Positions 46,418-58,499 of a stretch of 64,000 nt of DNA are shown piece by piece (positions within the stretch are counted from its first letter, which is position 1; each line of letters opens with the position of its first letter). The DNA lies in the NCBI GenBank assembly GCA_034509755.1, contig CM067544.1, positions 9,837,501 to 9,901,500 on the forward strand, in the 5' to 3' direction. A program made the translations under genes and the position numbers. Origin of the DNA: Anisodus tanguticus. Its lineage: Eukaryota; Streptophyta; Magnoliopsida; Solanales; Solanaceae. A model generated the notes under the pieces. That model saw only the letters and a list, made by a program, of their open reading frames with translations. It was not told the DNA's origin and ran no database searches.

Positions 46418-47366
46418 GGCCTTCAAATTGCAGTGAAGACATCTCTTGTCAAATGCCATTGTTAGGACTTCTGCTCTCCTTCTTCTTACCTAGGCTCTTG
46501 ATCGTTTTTTTAATTGTTGACTGTCCTACTTTTCCACATTAATTATTTTGATCTTAATCAAATTGGGTGCGATATTAGAACATAATTCCAACGCTGGTAC
46601 TCATTTTCATTGAATCTGCATGACAGTCTTGCTTTCTTGTAATTAGTTGCTTATTTAAATTTCTTACAATCAGGTGGGGTTTAACATGCACAAAGTTACC
46701 AAAGAAAATGTGATTATTGAACTCTGGGACCTTGGAGGCCAAAGGAGATTTCACACCATGTGGGAACACTATTGTCGGAGTGTTCTTGCAATATTGTAAT
46801 TCCTACTTCTTTATCTGTTTTTTGTTTTTTCATGTGGTCTTCATTTGTTTGCATTACAATGTCATTTAATTTCATTTGCCTCCACTTCTGAGCGAGCCTC
46901 TTTACGAGTAAAATTGCTCCCAACATAATGTGTATGATAGATGTGCGTAAGCAGAGAGCATATTATTTACAATTGAGTTGATTTTTCTCAATGTTATACA
47001 TGTATGTTGTAGATGCTGCTAATAGAGATAATATTCCTCTATCTCAAACTGAACTACACGAGCTTTTCAAGAAACCTTCTTTTAGTGAAATTCTCCTACT
47101 GGTCCTTGAAAACAAATTGACAAATAAAAAAATCTTACAGGTGTTAGTGAATCAACTGTAAGTAGCAAAAACATTAGATTTCTTGTATGAACATCTGTTT
47201 CCCCCCTCTTCTCCTCTTCCTAATTACTCACGGTGTTTGTTGTTTCAGAGGTCTTGATTCAATCACGGATAGAGAAGTCTGCTGCTACATGATCTCCTGT
47301 AAGGACTCTGTAAATATAAATATTGCTACTGATTGGCTTATTAAACACTTAAAGATAGAAAAATGA
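46418..47366 (+). pseudogene. ARL8-type small GTPase pseudogene (unprocessed)
   Basis: Exon remnants keep the ARL8 order. The P-loop exon (46419-46460) reads GLQIAVKTSLVKCHC, with the GKT glycine changed to Val and one extra base. A switch-I mini-exon (46568-46593) ends ATTCCAACG but has an in-frame stop and a GT-to-CT donor change. Exon 46674-46795 starts VGFNMHKVTKENV, keeps WDLGGQRRF and ends CRSVLAI. Exon 47002-47157 begins YVVDAANRDN, but its acceptor AG is lost. The NKxD guanine-binding motif reads NKLT. The last exon, 47249-47366, has GLDSITDREVCCYMISCKDS and ends TGA. The N-terminal exon was not found. Retained introns show a genomic duplication, not a retrocopy. A functional ARL8 would drive lysosome/vacuole trafficking; this copy cannot. 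Confidence 0.88.
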
Positions 47367-49361
47367 TGTTAGCTTCTGAGTTATTGGATGCATCTCATGT
47401 AGAAAGTAGCAATGCGGAAAATAGCTTAGTGTTTGAAAATCCTGGAGTAATCTGCTGAGTTTTTTTCAACTGATCTTTTCTTCTCTTTTGTGCAATTACT
47501 AGTTGCAGGGATGTCATTCAATTGCTTGAACAACTATAATTTTTCCATCTAAATATTTCTTTCTTAAAAGTTGGTGTATCATGAAACTCCATTAGTGTCT
47601 TGTACATAAGAATTTATTTTCTTGCTTCATGACTCTACTGTTGTATGAACAGAGCAGAAAGTATGGGAGGATATTCAGTCAAAATTGACAGTTAAAGATA
47701 TAAAAGTCTTGCTATGCACCCTTGCACTCTTGTATCCCAATCTTTGATTTGGTGTTGGCGACTTGGCAAGGTCGCAGTCCATGAAAATTTAACAGAGTTA
47801 AAGAAATCACAAGCTGAAACTTTGTCTTAATTTATTCACTTGCATGGAAGTTTAAATATGAGCTTTATACTGATTGGAATGATCAAGGATCTAACTATGT
47901 CTCAACCACGGGCAATTGCCAGTTCTTCGGAGTTCTTAAACCAACCAGACCCTGAATCAAGGGCTCAACTTCACATAAAAGAGTATATATATTGCTTTAA
48001 ATGATTTATCTTCAATGTCTATGCTATGTGAATAAGATGGTTGTGATACACTCTGTGTATGTTTAACTTTCATCTAATATCGGTAAGTGGTGGAGATAAG
48101 ATTTTATTGCTCTCTAGCTTGTAGAAACATGCAACTGTCTATCTAGCATAGTTGAGGATAATTACTAGCTGTGTATGTTTCTTTGGTTAGTAAATTTATA
48201 AGGACATGTGCAGAGTAAAAAAGAACAAAGACTATTAATAAACCAATCCAATAAATTCGCTCATTTTAGATGAAATTCCTATTTGATTTCTAATCGGGAA
48301 AGATTAAAATCTGATGAGAATTATTTCTTTTGATAGTTTACACACCTATTAGTTCTGACTTGGATTATCTCATTTAGAAGGTCAGGGACTCACTGAAACC
48401 AAGGTTCTTCGTCAAACTTCTGGTATTTTTATATCTACTTCAGAGGTAATGATATTAATATTTTTTCAAGTGTTGTTACCATCATGACCTGCAATATTTA
48501 ATGTTTTACTCCATTGCACGACTTTCTCCATATAAATTTATGTTTATTTGTATGTCTAAATTTGTTTCATGCAATGAGACGACATAAGTTCTCCGTTTGT
48601 TGTTATAAATATTCAGAAAATCAGAAACTTCGTCTATAGCTCTATCAGCTGACAAAGGGCGAATTGCATTAGTAATAAGTGGATTCACAAATGTCTTGCC
48701 GACCCGAGTCTTCTTGTCCCAACAATCTGTTGTTATCCTATGATATCATTCTTGGTTTGATTTTCTTTTACTTGATTCCGTTAGCATATTTGTTGGTATA
48801 TTGCAATTATAGTAGAGTTTTGAGCGGCATATTTCAAAGCTTGATTTTGTCCAATGAGAAAGACAAAAGGTTCTAGCCATTAGGAATACCGTTCCAAAAT
48901 TGACATGAATTTTTTTCTTTGTACTCAAGAATTTGAAATCTGAAGAACCTTGAAGAAAGTGCAGAGTAAATATAAATGACTGAAAAAGTTAAAGAATAAG
49001 TCATAGCACAAGAGAGACCTATTCTCTATCTTGTTTTGTTGTTGTTTAATGATGTTACCATGTGTACCTGCTACATGATATTCTCTTTTTGTTAGGAGTT
49101 GACTGCTATAGTGTCATACAGTTTTGATTGGTATAATTTTGTAATGTGATGCTTAGTTCTTTGTAATTAACTATGAAATTTTCTGTACATCTCAATGTAA
49201 GTATGATGACTATTTAGTTTCTATACATCTTTACAGTAATTGTCATATAATGATCATATTTTCTGTTAAAATCTAGTTGACAAATAACGAAGGTAAAACC
49301 TGGTTGCTAAAAGGACTTATAACAGGTGGATTTGTTGTCGTAATTAAAGGTTTTCAACGAT
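47367..49361. other. AT-rich intergenic DNA, no feature recognised
   Basis: Only short random ORFs are present. A weak N-terminal resemblance (MNPL) of a reverse ORF at 48506-48688 to a plastid ATP synthase subunit does not continue. Confidence 0.45.
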
Positions 49362-49443
49362 CATGTATAGCTTTCTTTGTAACCTTATAAGGAAATCATC
49401 TCCTTTATTTTCAATATACAGAAAATCAAGTTTTTTCCCTTCA
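49362..49443 (+). repeat. copia LTR fragment, second copy
   Basis: It aligns with 40251-40335 (CATGTATAGCTTTCTTT, CCTTATAAGGAAATC, CATCTCCTTTATTTTCAATA) and ends CCCTTCA. A corrupted TATCTAATATCG follows where the primer site would be. The upstream boundary may be near TGTTAAAATC at 49265. Confidence 0.7.
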
Positions 49444-52400
49444 TAACATAATGTATCTAATATCGTTTGAATAAGGATTTTGAAGCAAATAAGGAAGGCC
49501 TTCCTATTATTCCAGTTTATTTCTCTAGCAATTGCCCATGCTTCTATTCACCCAGTAATACGTGCTTTTGATGACGACATTGGAATGAAGCCATTACTTG
49601 TACAAATTTGTTTCGGCATAACAGCATTCATTCCTACTTTTCTTTTATCTGTTAACGTATTTGTAAGAATATTTTCTCAATATTCATCTTCCAATAATGT
49701 GGTAATTATACCACTAATACAACCTACAATTATGCTAATGATATGATTTGATGAGGCTACAATCATGCCATCTAATCTCCCTAAGATAATGCTAATCTAC
49801 CTAATATATACAAATGATTATACAATCAATTACAATAATCATTAATTAATAATTATTCCATCAGTATTTGCTTACTCCTATTTGGACACTGAATTGTCCA
49901 TCAAATGGTGCACTTGATCATTTGAAACTAGCTAAGTATAAGATATTAGTTAGTCGTGATGCTAGTGAATTATATTTGCACCTTATTAGGAGTAGGAGGA
50001 GAATGTTAGATTGACAGAAAGTTATAGTGGTACTTCAACCAAAGTGAAAAGGTAGCTACACATTTATATTACATATTTTATATGCCACGAGTGAAATATT
50101 ATCATTTTCAAGTTAAATATGGGCATTTTCAGTCCTGATTTTGCACCACGCAAGCCCGTGATTGTTTCACAATATCGAATTGTCGCAGTACTGGTTGTTA
50201 ATTAGGATCATGTAAGAATAGAACGGTGTATGGTGAAACTAGAATTGAAAAGGCTTCGATTTGAAGTGAGATGAAGGTGATTGTGAAATTTGATAAAAGG
50301 CAAAGTACAAAACCTCAACACAAACATCATTTATTTACGTGTTGAAACTGGACGACATGCTCCATGTTTTTTTCTTTCAAGTGTGGAAACCCAACAAAAA
50401 ATAGTAGGATTGATTTTCATAATAATAAAATAAATAAATAAATATGCTGAAATATTTTACAAAAATTATCAAATTCAAAATAAATATCTGTTGGCACATC
50501 GATCGGCTAATTCAACACTTTATTTCGTTGACCTGCAATTGAACCAATATTGTGAGGGGCATGCTAATGTTTGACAAATATGTATATATAAGAAATGTTA
50601 CTAAATTTTATCTATCTTCAAGATACGCATGCGACTGTTGATGTTGGAAAATATATGTCTTGCTACAATCTTATGGAATTCTGCTACGCATCCGTATTCA
50701 AGAAAACGATCAATTTCCTGATTAAGTTTCAAGTATTAAATAAGGAGAGTTGAGGTAAGAAATAAACAAATTATTTACTAGGATATACAGTAACAACTAA
50801 CAACTATTAGTACTGTAATAATTTTCTTGCACTTTAAACATGTAAGTTATTTATATTTTTATTTAAATATAATATTTTATCATATAAGAAATTTCTCATT
50901 TTTAATTTCAGTAGCTCAAATAAATTTCAGTATATAATGCTAGTCATGAAAAATTAAATGTTAGCAAAAACCTACAACGGTATCTAACATTAAGGTTCCA
51001 TTTTTTATTTCATAATAAAGTACCAATACAAGTATCAAACTAGCCTTTACCTTGAGCCTTGACTTTGTATGGTTTGATTAGCTCATTAGATGCAACACTA
51101 ACCATAGAAAAAAGAAAAAATATATAGACTAAGGTATAGGCATGTCTACCAGGATACAAGAACTTGAAAAGAAAGCAGAATTTTGCACTCCCAATTTCGA
51201 TTTTGTGGTCTCTACTCTCTATTATGCTGATTTTTTCTAGCTATCTTCCATCGATCGAGCACTATTTTCCTCTTATTTATATTTCTTTGATATGTTTTAC
51301 CTTCTGTGAGTATGAATAGCTTATTAGCATGATTCTCCGTGCTCATTTGGGAATTGATTTCCTGCACTTTAGCTAATACTTGTCTTCTCTCGGTACAATA
51401 TTTGTGAATTAGATAAATATTAGGTTTTACTTTTACTTACTTATGTTTGTTTTAGATTTTGAAATGAAATATTAAGCTGTAAAACTGAACACCAAAAATA
51501 TTTTAAGTTATTGCAACAACGAGAGTATTACCTTCAAGTACTTGCGGATAGTAAGGAGAGATGAATCGTCCTCAAGTACAACCTACCACAAGAGGGTTTT
51601 CTAGCATTAATCTAACGTTTCTCTCGTTCACATTGTACTAAATTTAATGCATGAAATCTGTACTTTTCTAATTATACTAGTATTTTGGGTATGCTCCTTG
51701 CCATATCAATCAGGGGGTGCACTATTAACAAAATGTTAGTCCTAAGAGATTTAAATTGGGGTTAATCTTTATTACCATGAATTCTTCACACAATTGAAAT
51801 TATATGTTTAAATTGATTTTTTTTTTTTTTTTTTTTACAATTTTAGCATCCTATATATCTATATCGAAAGTTTTGGATCAGTTAAATTCGTTGACTATAT
51901 TCTACATCCTCTTGTGACTACTAGTTTTAATATAGACATTTGATTTTACTATATAACATTTTGGGATGACGAAAGTAGAATAGAAATTTCAAAGTGTCAA
52001 ATTATGAAATTTTGAATGAATAAATCAAATAAATATATAGAAAGAACAAGAAAAAACTAAAGAGTTAATTAAAATGGCAGGCAGACATGGTCATGATTTC
52101 ATATGGGTAAGTCAAATTCTAGGGGGAAAAAGGGAAAAAACAACAAGACAGACGTAACTTTGAAACCCCGAGCTTAAATCTAGAAAAAGAAAGGAAAAAA
52201 CAACAAGACAGATGTGGCATTTTCATTATCTAAAATGTCCTTTTTTCCTTTCTCACATCTTTCGTGTTCGAGAAACTATAAAGAATTAGGTCTCATTTGT
52301 TCGCATTTAATAGAGGTCTGATTTTTATTCATTCAGATCTCAATCATTAAATCTATTTATTTACGGTCTGAATTTTAATCATTTAAGTCTCAGTCCATTC

Positions 52401-53046
52401 AGTGCGTTTGTTTTTTCTCCTGAAGAAATTGCACGGTTTGTCCTTCAAATGAACACGACATAACTTGTGAGATATTATGATGCAAAAATATAAATTTATA
52501 CCCACAAAAAAAGTTATTTGTCTTGAGGGACAAAAATTAAAGACCAGCTCAAAATAGAAAAAAGTGCAAATGACCACTTTTTTTTCCTTTTAAAAGCCCT
52601 TAATGGTCTGAATATATCTTAATAAACTTCGGCATCGAGATGTGCACCTCGATGGCACCCAAAGAATGCATTGGAGTCCTGTGTATATCCTTCCAGGAAG
52701 GCCCGCGCCAGCTCAGCGAGAGAGGCCTAGCCTAATCAACTTATAATAAAGTCTTAACAACGTTCACACTTTTTATAAAAGATACGGCTTTATTTACGCA
52801 ATGCGTTGACGCGCGACTTGATCTTTCTTCTTCGGTGCCAAATTCACGTACGTCTGAATCAATATTCTTCTAAAATAAAGATATCGGCAAGATTTGTAGT
52901 CATATGTTTGCTACATATCTGCCACCAACCCTATGTACAATTTTTCCAGCATCACTTGCTAGCTGTAGTGCCAGACTACAACTCATCTTCAAATTTACTA
53001 CAAATTCTTTCATCAGCATATTGTCTTGAATCGCCCATTACTACTC
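49444..53046. other. AT-rich intergenic DNA upstream of LTP gene
   Basis: No gene is recognised. Notable items: a short direct repeat with AAACAACAAGACAGA at 52136-52215; a stretch near 52288-52415 with repeated GGTCTGA...CATTCAGATCTCAATCATTA phrases resembling hAT-MITE ends; and a poly-T run at 51821-51836. Confidence 0.45.
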
Positions 53047-53053
53047 TATAAAT
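53047..53053 (+). promoter_or_regulatory. TATA box of LTP2 gene
   Basis: CTATAAAT-type box (TATAAAT) 105 bp before the ATG, a normal position for a plant gene with a ~70-80 nt leader. Confidence 0.65.
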
Positions 53054-53157
53054 TGAGTCATAAATTGTCACAACTTCATCACTTCACTATCTATTTTAAG
53101 TAATTCTCTCTGTTTCCATAAATTAGTGTCCAAATATCTCAAAAAGACTTGTCGAAA

Positions 53158-53442
53158 ATGAAGAAGGGTTGTTCTTTTCTGGCGGTGATGTTGTTGGTGG
53201 TCCTTGTTTGTAATCAATTGGGGGCTAGCCAGGCGGCGACTTGCAACGCCTCACAGCTGAGCCCATGCTTGGGTGCGATCCAAGGGGGGACCGCACCATC
53301 ACAGGCTTGTTGCTCTAACCTGAGGGCCCAGCAACCTTGCTTTTGTAATTTCATGAGGGATCCTAACTTGAGGCAATATGTTAACTCTCCTAATGCTAGG
53401 AAAGTTGCTGGCCAATGTGGAGTAAGCATTCCCAGTTGTTAG
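53158..53442 (+). CDS. Type-2 non-specific lipid-transfer protein (nsLTP2)
   Basis: This 94-residue intronless ORF starts at ATG 53158. In-frame codons upstream lack an earlier ATG. A secretion signal occupies about residues 1-27 (MKKG, then LAVMLLVVLVCNQLGASQA). The mature part of about 67 residues has the eight-cysteine pattern C-x7-C-...-CC-...-CFC-...-C-...-C, with CFC placing a hydrophobic residue between Cys5 and Cys6 as in type 2 LTPs. The C-terminal CGVSIPSC is typical. Such proteins bind lipids in a disulfide-stabilised cavity in the apoplast and are linked to cuticle, suberin or defence roles. The exact role here cannot be read from sequence. All key residues are intact. Confidence 0.95.
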   Translation: MKKGCSFLAVMLLVVLVCNQLGASQAATCNASQLSPCLGAIQGGTAPSQACCSNLRAQQPCFCNFMRDPNLRQYVNSPNARKVAGQCGVSIPSC

Positions 53443-53835
53443 GTCTCTTAGTAATTATGTATACAACATTTTACTTGTTGTTACATACGTCTTATGTATG
53501 GAAAATAAGACTGTACTGGCACCTATAGCCTATTAAATAAAAAGGGTTGTAATATGTTCTATGTTATGTTATAATGAATGAATCTTGTGTTTTTATTTCC
53601 TGTCTTTTGTAGAATATATAATGAATCTTGTTCTAGCACTACTTAATTTGTTTAATGGTTTCATTAATTAGTCTAGGAAACTGATTGTAACATTTAATTA
53701 ACTATTGCTTTTGAGTAAGAGGAACAATTACATATTTTAATAATTTAATTAAATGCCATTTTGACCACGACTAATATTTGGTCCGTCCCACTTCATATCT
53801 ACGACACTTTCTGCATACTAAGTTCAAGCGGTATA
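53443..53835. other. 3' flank of LTP2 gene
   Basis: AATAAAA at 53535-53541 and AATGAATGAATC near 53574 are candidate polyadenylation signals. No other feature is seen. Confidence 0.45.
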
Positions 53836-54186
53836 CTCCCACCGTCCAGTTTTACTTGTCCTATATCCTTATTATTGCTAATTACATAATAATTGAAATT
53901 AATTAAAATTTATCCAAAAAAATGTGCAGCCAACTAATTAAGTAATAAATTCAAATAATTCACATATTTCCCATAAAAAAGACTAAAGAGTGTAGCCTTG
54001 AAAAAAGTCGAGTTTGACTAATATAAATCCAATGTGTTGGAAAAAATTTGGAAATTTTGACTTATTATTACTAAAGGTGAAATAGGAAAAAATGGTAAAT
54101 TAATTATCTCTTGATTTTCTAAAATGGATAAGTAAAATTGGACAACTATTTTTAGTATAGTTGACAAGTAAAAATGGACAGAGATT
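53836..54186. mobile_element. Stowaway-type MITE, about 350 bp
   Basis: The left end CTCCCACCGTCCAGTTTTAC follows TATA. The right end contains GACAAGTAAAAATGGACAGA, the inverted complement with a few mismatches. A second inner copy of GGATAAGTAAAATTGGACAA lies at 54126-54145. Confidence 0.75.
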
Positions 54187-54542
54187 ATTATATTATCGTG
54201 ATTGAGAATAGTAATTACTCTCAAAAAGTCAAAATTAAGTGAGAAAGATATTAAATTCTCTAGAGAGATGAAGTGATATAATCCGATTAAAAAAACTCAT
54301 AAAATAAATATAATAATTGCATTAAATCCACTGAAGAATTAAAATCCAATTTATACATATCCACTATGAAATGTCCCTTAGCACCGTATATTGTAATAAT
54401 AAAAATTGAATATGAGTAGGTTCTTTAAAGGGGAAATAACGTAGATGCCTTTGAAAATAAAATAATTATCCGTTTATATCCCTTTACTTTTATGCCTCCA
54501 AAATTATTTACCTGAAATATCCTCAAAATTATGATACCAACA

Positions 54543-54546
<4 letters not shown>

Positions 54547-54620
<74 letters not shown>
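54547..54620. repeat. (TA)n microsatellite, about 37 units
   Basis: An uninterrupted TA run of about 74 bases, followed by decayed copies of the phrase 'atgataccat' at 54627-54860 in both orientations. Confidence 0.97.
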
Positions 54621-54624
<4 letters not shown>

Positions 54625-54639
54625 TTATGGTATCATGGA

Positions 54640-56505
54640 GTATCATGTTCATTTATTCAAAAGACACACTTTTCTAAAAAAAAACTCTATGATACCATAA
54701 TTTTATATACATATATTGTGATGGTATCATGAAACACTCCTCAGCCCTTCATAATAGCATCGTGATATGTAAATATATTGAGATGTTATCATGGAGGACT
54801 GTTTCAGTCTTTCTCTTAATCCTTTATGATACCATGATGATATATAAATATACTGCGACAGTATCAAGAAGAAAGATTTTGGCCGAGGGGGTATCGGGAT
54901 AAATATCTTTGATCGATTGCGTAAGAAGGGAAATTAGTTTAGGAGGAGCATGGGCGAGTAAATATTTTACATTTTAGGAATTTTTGGTGTTATTTTCCCT
55001 TCTTTAAATAATACATCTACAATTACTTTCCATTTTCAAATTCATAAGAAGCTCAAGCGGAATCACGCTTAAGTTGGAATCATAAAGGATCCTTGGAGCC
55101 GAATGGTCGCAACCATTCTCAAAGAGTGACTGAGCCAATTTTTTTATTGAATGGTTCAAAAATATAAAAAAATAAAATATGAAAAAGTAAAGGGAATTCA
55201 ATAGTGTAATTTTTTGTTGAAAAGGGTTCGGATGAATCCCTTCCCCTTACCGGCTCCGCCCTTGCCAAAGATCATGCACGGCTGAAAAATAACGTCTCAT
55301 CTTGACAAGAGAGAGGATTAGCTGTAGTGATAAAAAAAATTAGCACTCACCCGATGAGTGCTCGACTCGCTAACCCCGAAAAACTCTCTTGTCAGGGGTC
55401 TGCCCTTGAGTACTACTTGCCTTGCCATGATCCGAATATGGTAGCATTGGTTGCAAATGAATATTTAAGATTTGAAATTTATGGATTTCTGCAACTATAT
55501 CATATTAATATTACAAATAATAATTGATTTACATTATATAATCATTTTGGGGCAGTGTTATTATTGAGTTAAAAGTAAAATTTTGCAATATAAATTGAAA
55601 CACATGCAATTTTTCCTCCCCTCCAGTGGGCATCTTCTCCAGTTCCTCCAGTCCTATCCTATATTTGTTACATGTGTCTAATCTGCAATTCAATGGATAT
55701 GATTCATTTATTAACTAAAACATCTTAACCATGGTCAACGTTCTTCTCACATCCCCTCTCTTTCCATTTCACTGTCAGCAAGAGCAAGATCTCTCTTCTC
55801 CTCCGCCGACGAACCGTCATTATCCGCCCAGAATTTCGCACTCGTAAAATTATATTTGACTATCATAATGTGTCGTGATTTATTTATTGATGCTTTAAAT
55901 AAAAGTTAGCCCTACGAATTTCAACCGGATCGAATGTATGAAACATGAGAGAGGGCTAGTCCAAATTCGTTGAAATTATATGGATCTGGCTTATTTAAAG
56001 TGAAACTAGTCCTATACATTATACACTGCAAACATAAAATAGAGCGTTTTGAAGTTGTTCCTCTTCCAAATCATCACTTCATTTGCCTTGAGTGGAATCT
56101 GAGAGGACAATATTTTTTAGTTTTTTTACTTGATCAATTACAGTATTGACTATTGAAACAACAAAGAGAGCTTAATGGCGGTATTCCGACAGGCTTCCAA
56201 GTTCGGCAAAGTACAACGATGTGTACTGTTTGGCGGAATGTACTCCGTAAAGACTCTTTTAACTATGGTTGGAATATGGTGGTTAGTAAAATAGATCAGA
56301 TTCATTGAATTGTAAAATGGACACGTGTTCAAAAAATTAAAGTAGAACTGGAGGGGAGCCGAGTCCTTTATTTCCAATGCTACTAGGTGGGACCTACATC
56401 ACACTAAGCAGTAAGCACCAGCTTGTCAATATTTTGATTCCTCAACTCCTCACGCAAGTTCTGTTGGTTGTACAAAGACAAGGCATGCAATTAAACTTTC
56501 TACTT
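54640..56505. other. AT-rich intergenic DNA
   Basis: The 54640-54870 stretch has several imperfect repeats around GATACCATGATGATAT. 55210-55260 has GGATGAATCCCTTCCCCTTA, common in retroelement-rich plant intergenic DNA. No gene is recognised. Confidence 0.4.
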
Positions 56506-56700
56506 TCCCGGGGTGGCCAGCGGGGCGAGTCGGGGCGGGCTGGGATAGGATCCGGCGGGACGGGGTGGGTTGGGACCGGGATCAGGGGGGACTAGCGGGT
56601 CTTTATAGGCGGGAGGGGAAGAGGTCTCGTCCTGTCTCACATCCCGCCGGAAGAGGGGCCGGGATTTGGGGGGTCGGGTCGAGTCGGGTTGCATTATTTG
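56506..56700 (-). mobile_element. GC-rich terminus of hAT element
   Basis: GGGGTGGCCAGCGGGGCGAG begins a stretch of CGGG/GGGC-rich subterminal repeats. This composition is common at ends of Ricesleeper-type hAT elements and lies just downstream of the transposase relic. The exact terminus is not fixed. Confidence 0.5.
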
Positions 56701-56913
56701 GGGTTTTTTTTAGACACTTAATTTAAAAAAATATATATTTAAACATTTAAATAATTGAACAAGATAGTGTAATAAAAATATTTCAAGGTTGTTTTTGTGC
56801 CTCTTATGTTATTTAATAGAAATATGATTTTTTTGTGATACAATTTCAAAATTGCAACTTTGTTTCGTTGTTCAAAAATTGCAATTCACATAATAAAATT
56901 GACATTAAAAAAA

Positions 56914-58499
56914 TTACATAGTTAACCATACTTTTTCTAAATTTCTCACAATATCTTGAGGATCTTCGGTTTGAATTGAAAGTTGTTGGTCAAATTGTTC
57001 GACGTCGCTTCCTGCTCCCTCGGACAAGATTTCGTTGTAGTTGTAGTCGTCTTTTTCATTGATCTCCGGTTGACGACACCTTTCACGTTCCGCTCTAATT
57101 CAATCTGTGAATAAAACTGCAATCTCCAAGCTGTCTCCCGCCAATGAGTGTTTGTGCTCTCCTATTTGAAATCTTTCAGCAGAAAGAACGCTTTCAGACG
57201 TTGTTGAATGTTCAACACATCTCGGACCATCTTTGATAGTGTCGGAAATGTCTGAGCATTCTCCTCCAGTATTTCAGCAAGTCTTCATGTCCATCTTCAT
57301 TGACAATTGATTCGTACGGTACAACAGACTGCAAAACATAAACATCAAATTCGCTAACTTGTGAAGAAGTTGAACCACTAAACATTCTATTTCTAAGGCC
57401 TTGAACACTAGCAACAGAAACCGCATGTCTTTTATTAGGTTGCAGTGAAGTAGAAGAAGATGGTACCGAAGCCGGTTGATTATTTGCATTTTCTTGTTGG
57501 TAATACATTTTTTTTTGCATTCAGTGTGTATGCTAGACATAACTTCTTCTTCGTTAGTTGGTTCTTCAGTTGGGTCTATTGAAAGTATTTCTAAGCTTTC
57601 ATAAATCGTTTCAACAAGTGCTTTACAATGGTCTACTTTAATAGTAGGATTTAATATATAACCAATAAAATAAATTGTGGGAATAGGAAAAAAATATTTT
57701 TTTAATTTTTTACATTTTTAATAGCTGGCTTGTAAGTTGGTTTTTGCATATATTCATTAAGTAACAAAAATATTAGAGCTATATAAAATAACATAGTTGA
57801 AATGGTAGGATAATAAATTTCAGAAAATTCTTTAGTAGCTAGAAAAAATTTCTCTAAAAATGCAATAAGTTTCGAATTTTTTTTCCAATCATCATCTACC
57901 AGCATATCCGTTGGACTTTGATTATGAGCGTTAAATAATAAAGTTATAGGTCTTTTATACTCGTGAGCAACAAGTAATTGTTCATATAAAGAATTTCACC
58001 TAGTCGAAACTTCTTCTGCATTTTTCTATAAGGTAGTCCACAATCATGACAAATTTTTTATACTATTTGCGTCTTTGTATTTTATTACCTTTAAAAATAA
58101 AGTTTGTAGCAAATTTTACTTTATCAAAAATATTTTTAAAAAGTTTTAGGTAATCCTTTACAACTAAGTTATAAATATGACATGCACATCTAATATGAAA
58201 AATATCAGGAAAAGATGGAGTAAATCGAGTTTTTAAAAGGTTTACAACATAATCATTAGCAGTAGCATTATCTAATGTAACAATCATAATTTTATAAGTA
58301 ATTTCATAATATTCATAAATTTCATGAATATTTCTTGCAATAACTTATGATCTAATGGTATATTAATATAATTAAAAAATTAGTTTCATCTATATGAGTG
58401 AAATCATCGGGACTAGAAATATGATTACTAGAAGATGCACCCTTACCCCTGTTACCCCTAGTAACTTTAACAAAAATCAAACGTCCAAGTCGTTCCATT
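56914..58499 (-). pseudogene. hAT transposase (zinc-finger Ricesleeper-like), internally deleted
   Basis: On the minus strand the frame starts at ATG 58499 (MERLGRLIFVKVTRGNRGKG). It jumps after ~60 residues into the catalytic-domain segment VTLDNATANDYVVNLLK with CACHIYNLVVKD, so most of the BED finger and N-terminal domain is missing. RWNSLYEQLL-like, LFPIPTIY-like and KNSKLIAFLEKFFLAT blocks follow in shifting frames. The dimerisation block SESVLSAERFQIGEHKHSLA and SLEIAVLFTD follows at about 57100-57210, with an in-frame stop after LFTD. The last residues run to TAA at 56914. The order and motifs are those of plant hAT transposases. It is not functional. Confidence 0.85.

Noticed and set aside
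48506..48688. Reverse ORF starting MNPLI, suggesting a plastid atpH insertion
   Set aside because: The match stops after five residues. The rest lacks the hydrophobic subunit-c helices.
49480..49746. 88-residue hydrophobic ORF
   Set aside because: AT-rich chance frame just after a copia LTR fragment; no recognisable domain or gene context.
53149..53157. Upstream extension (SK) of the LTP protein
   Set aside because: It would need a TTG start. The ATG at 53158 gives a normal signal peptide.
54425..54652. Reverse ORF with (YI)n repeat
   Set aside because: Translation of the TA microsatellite.
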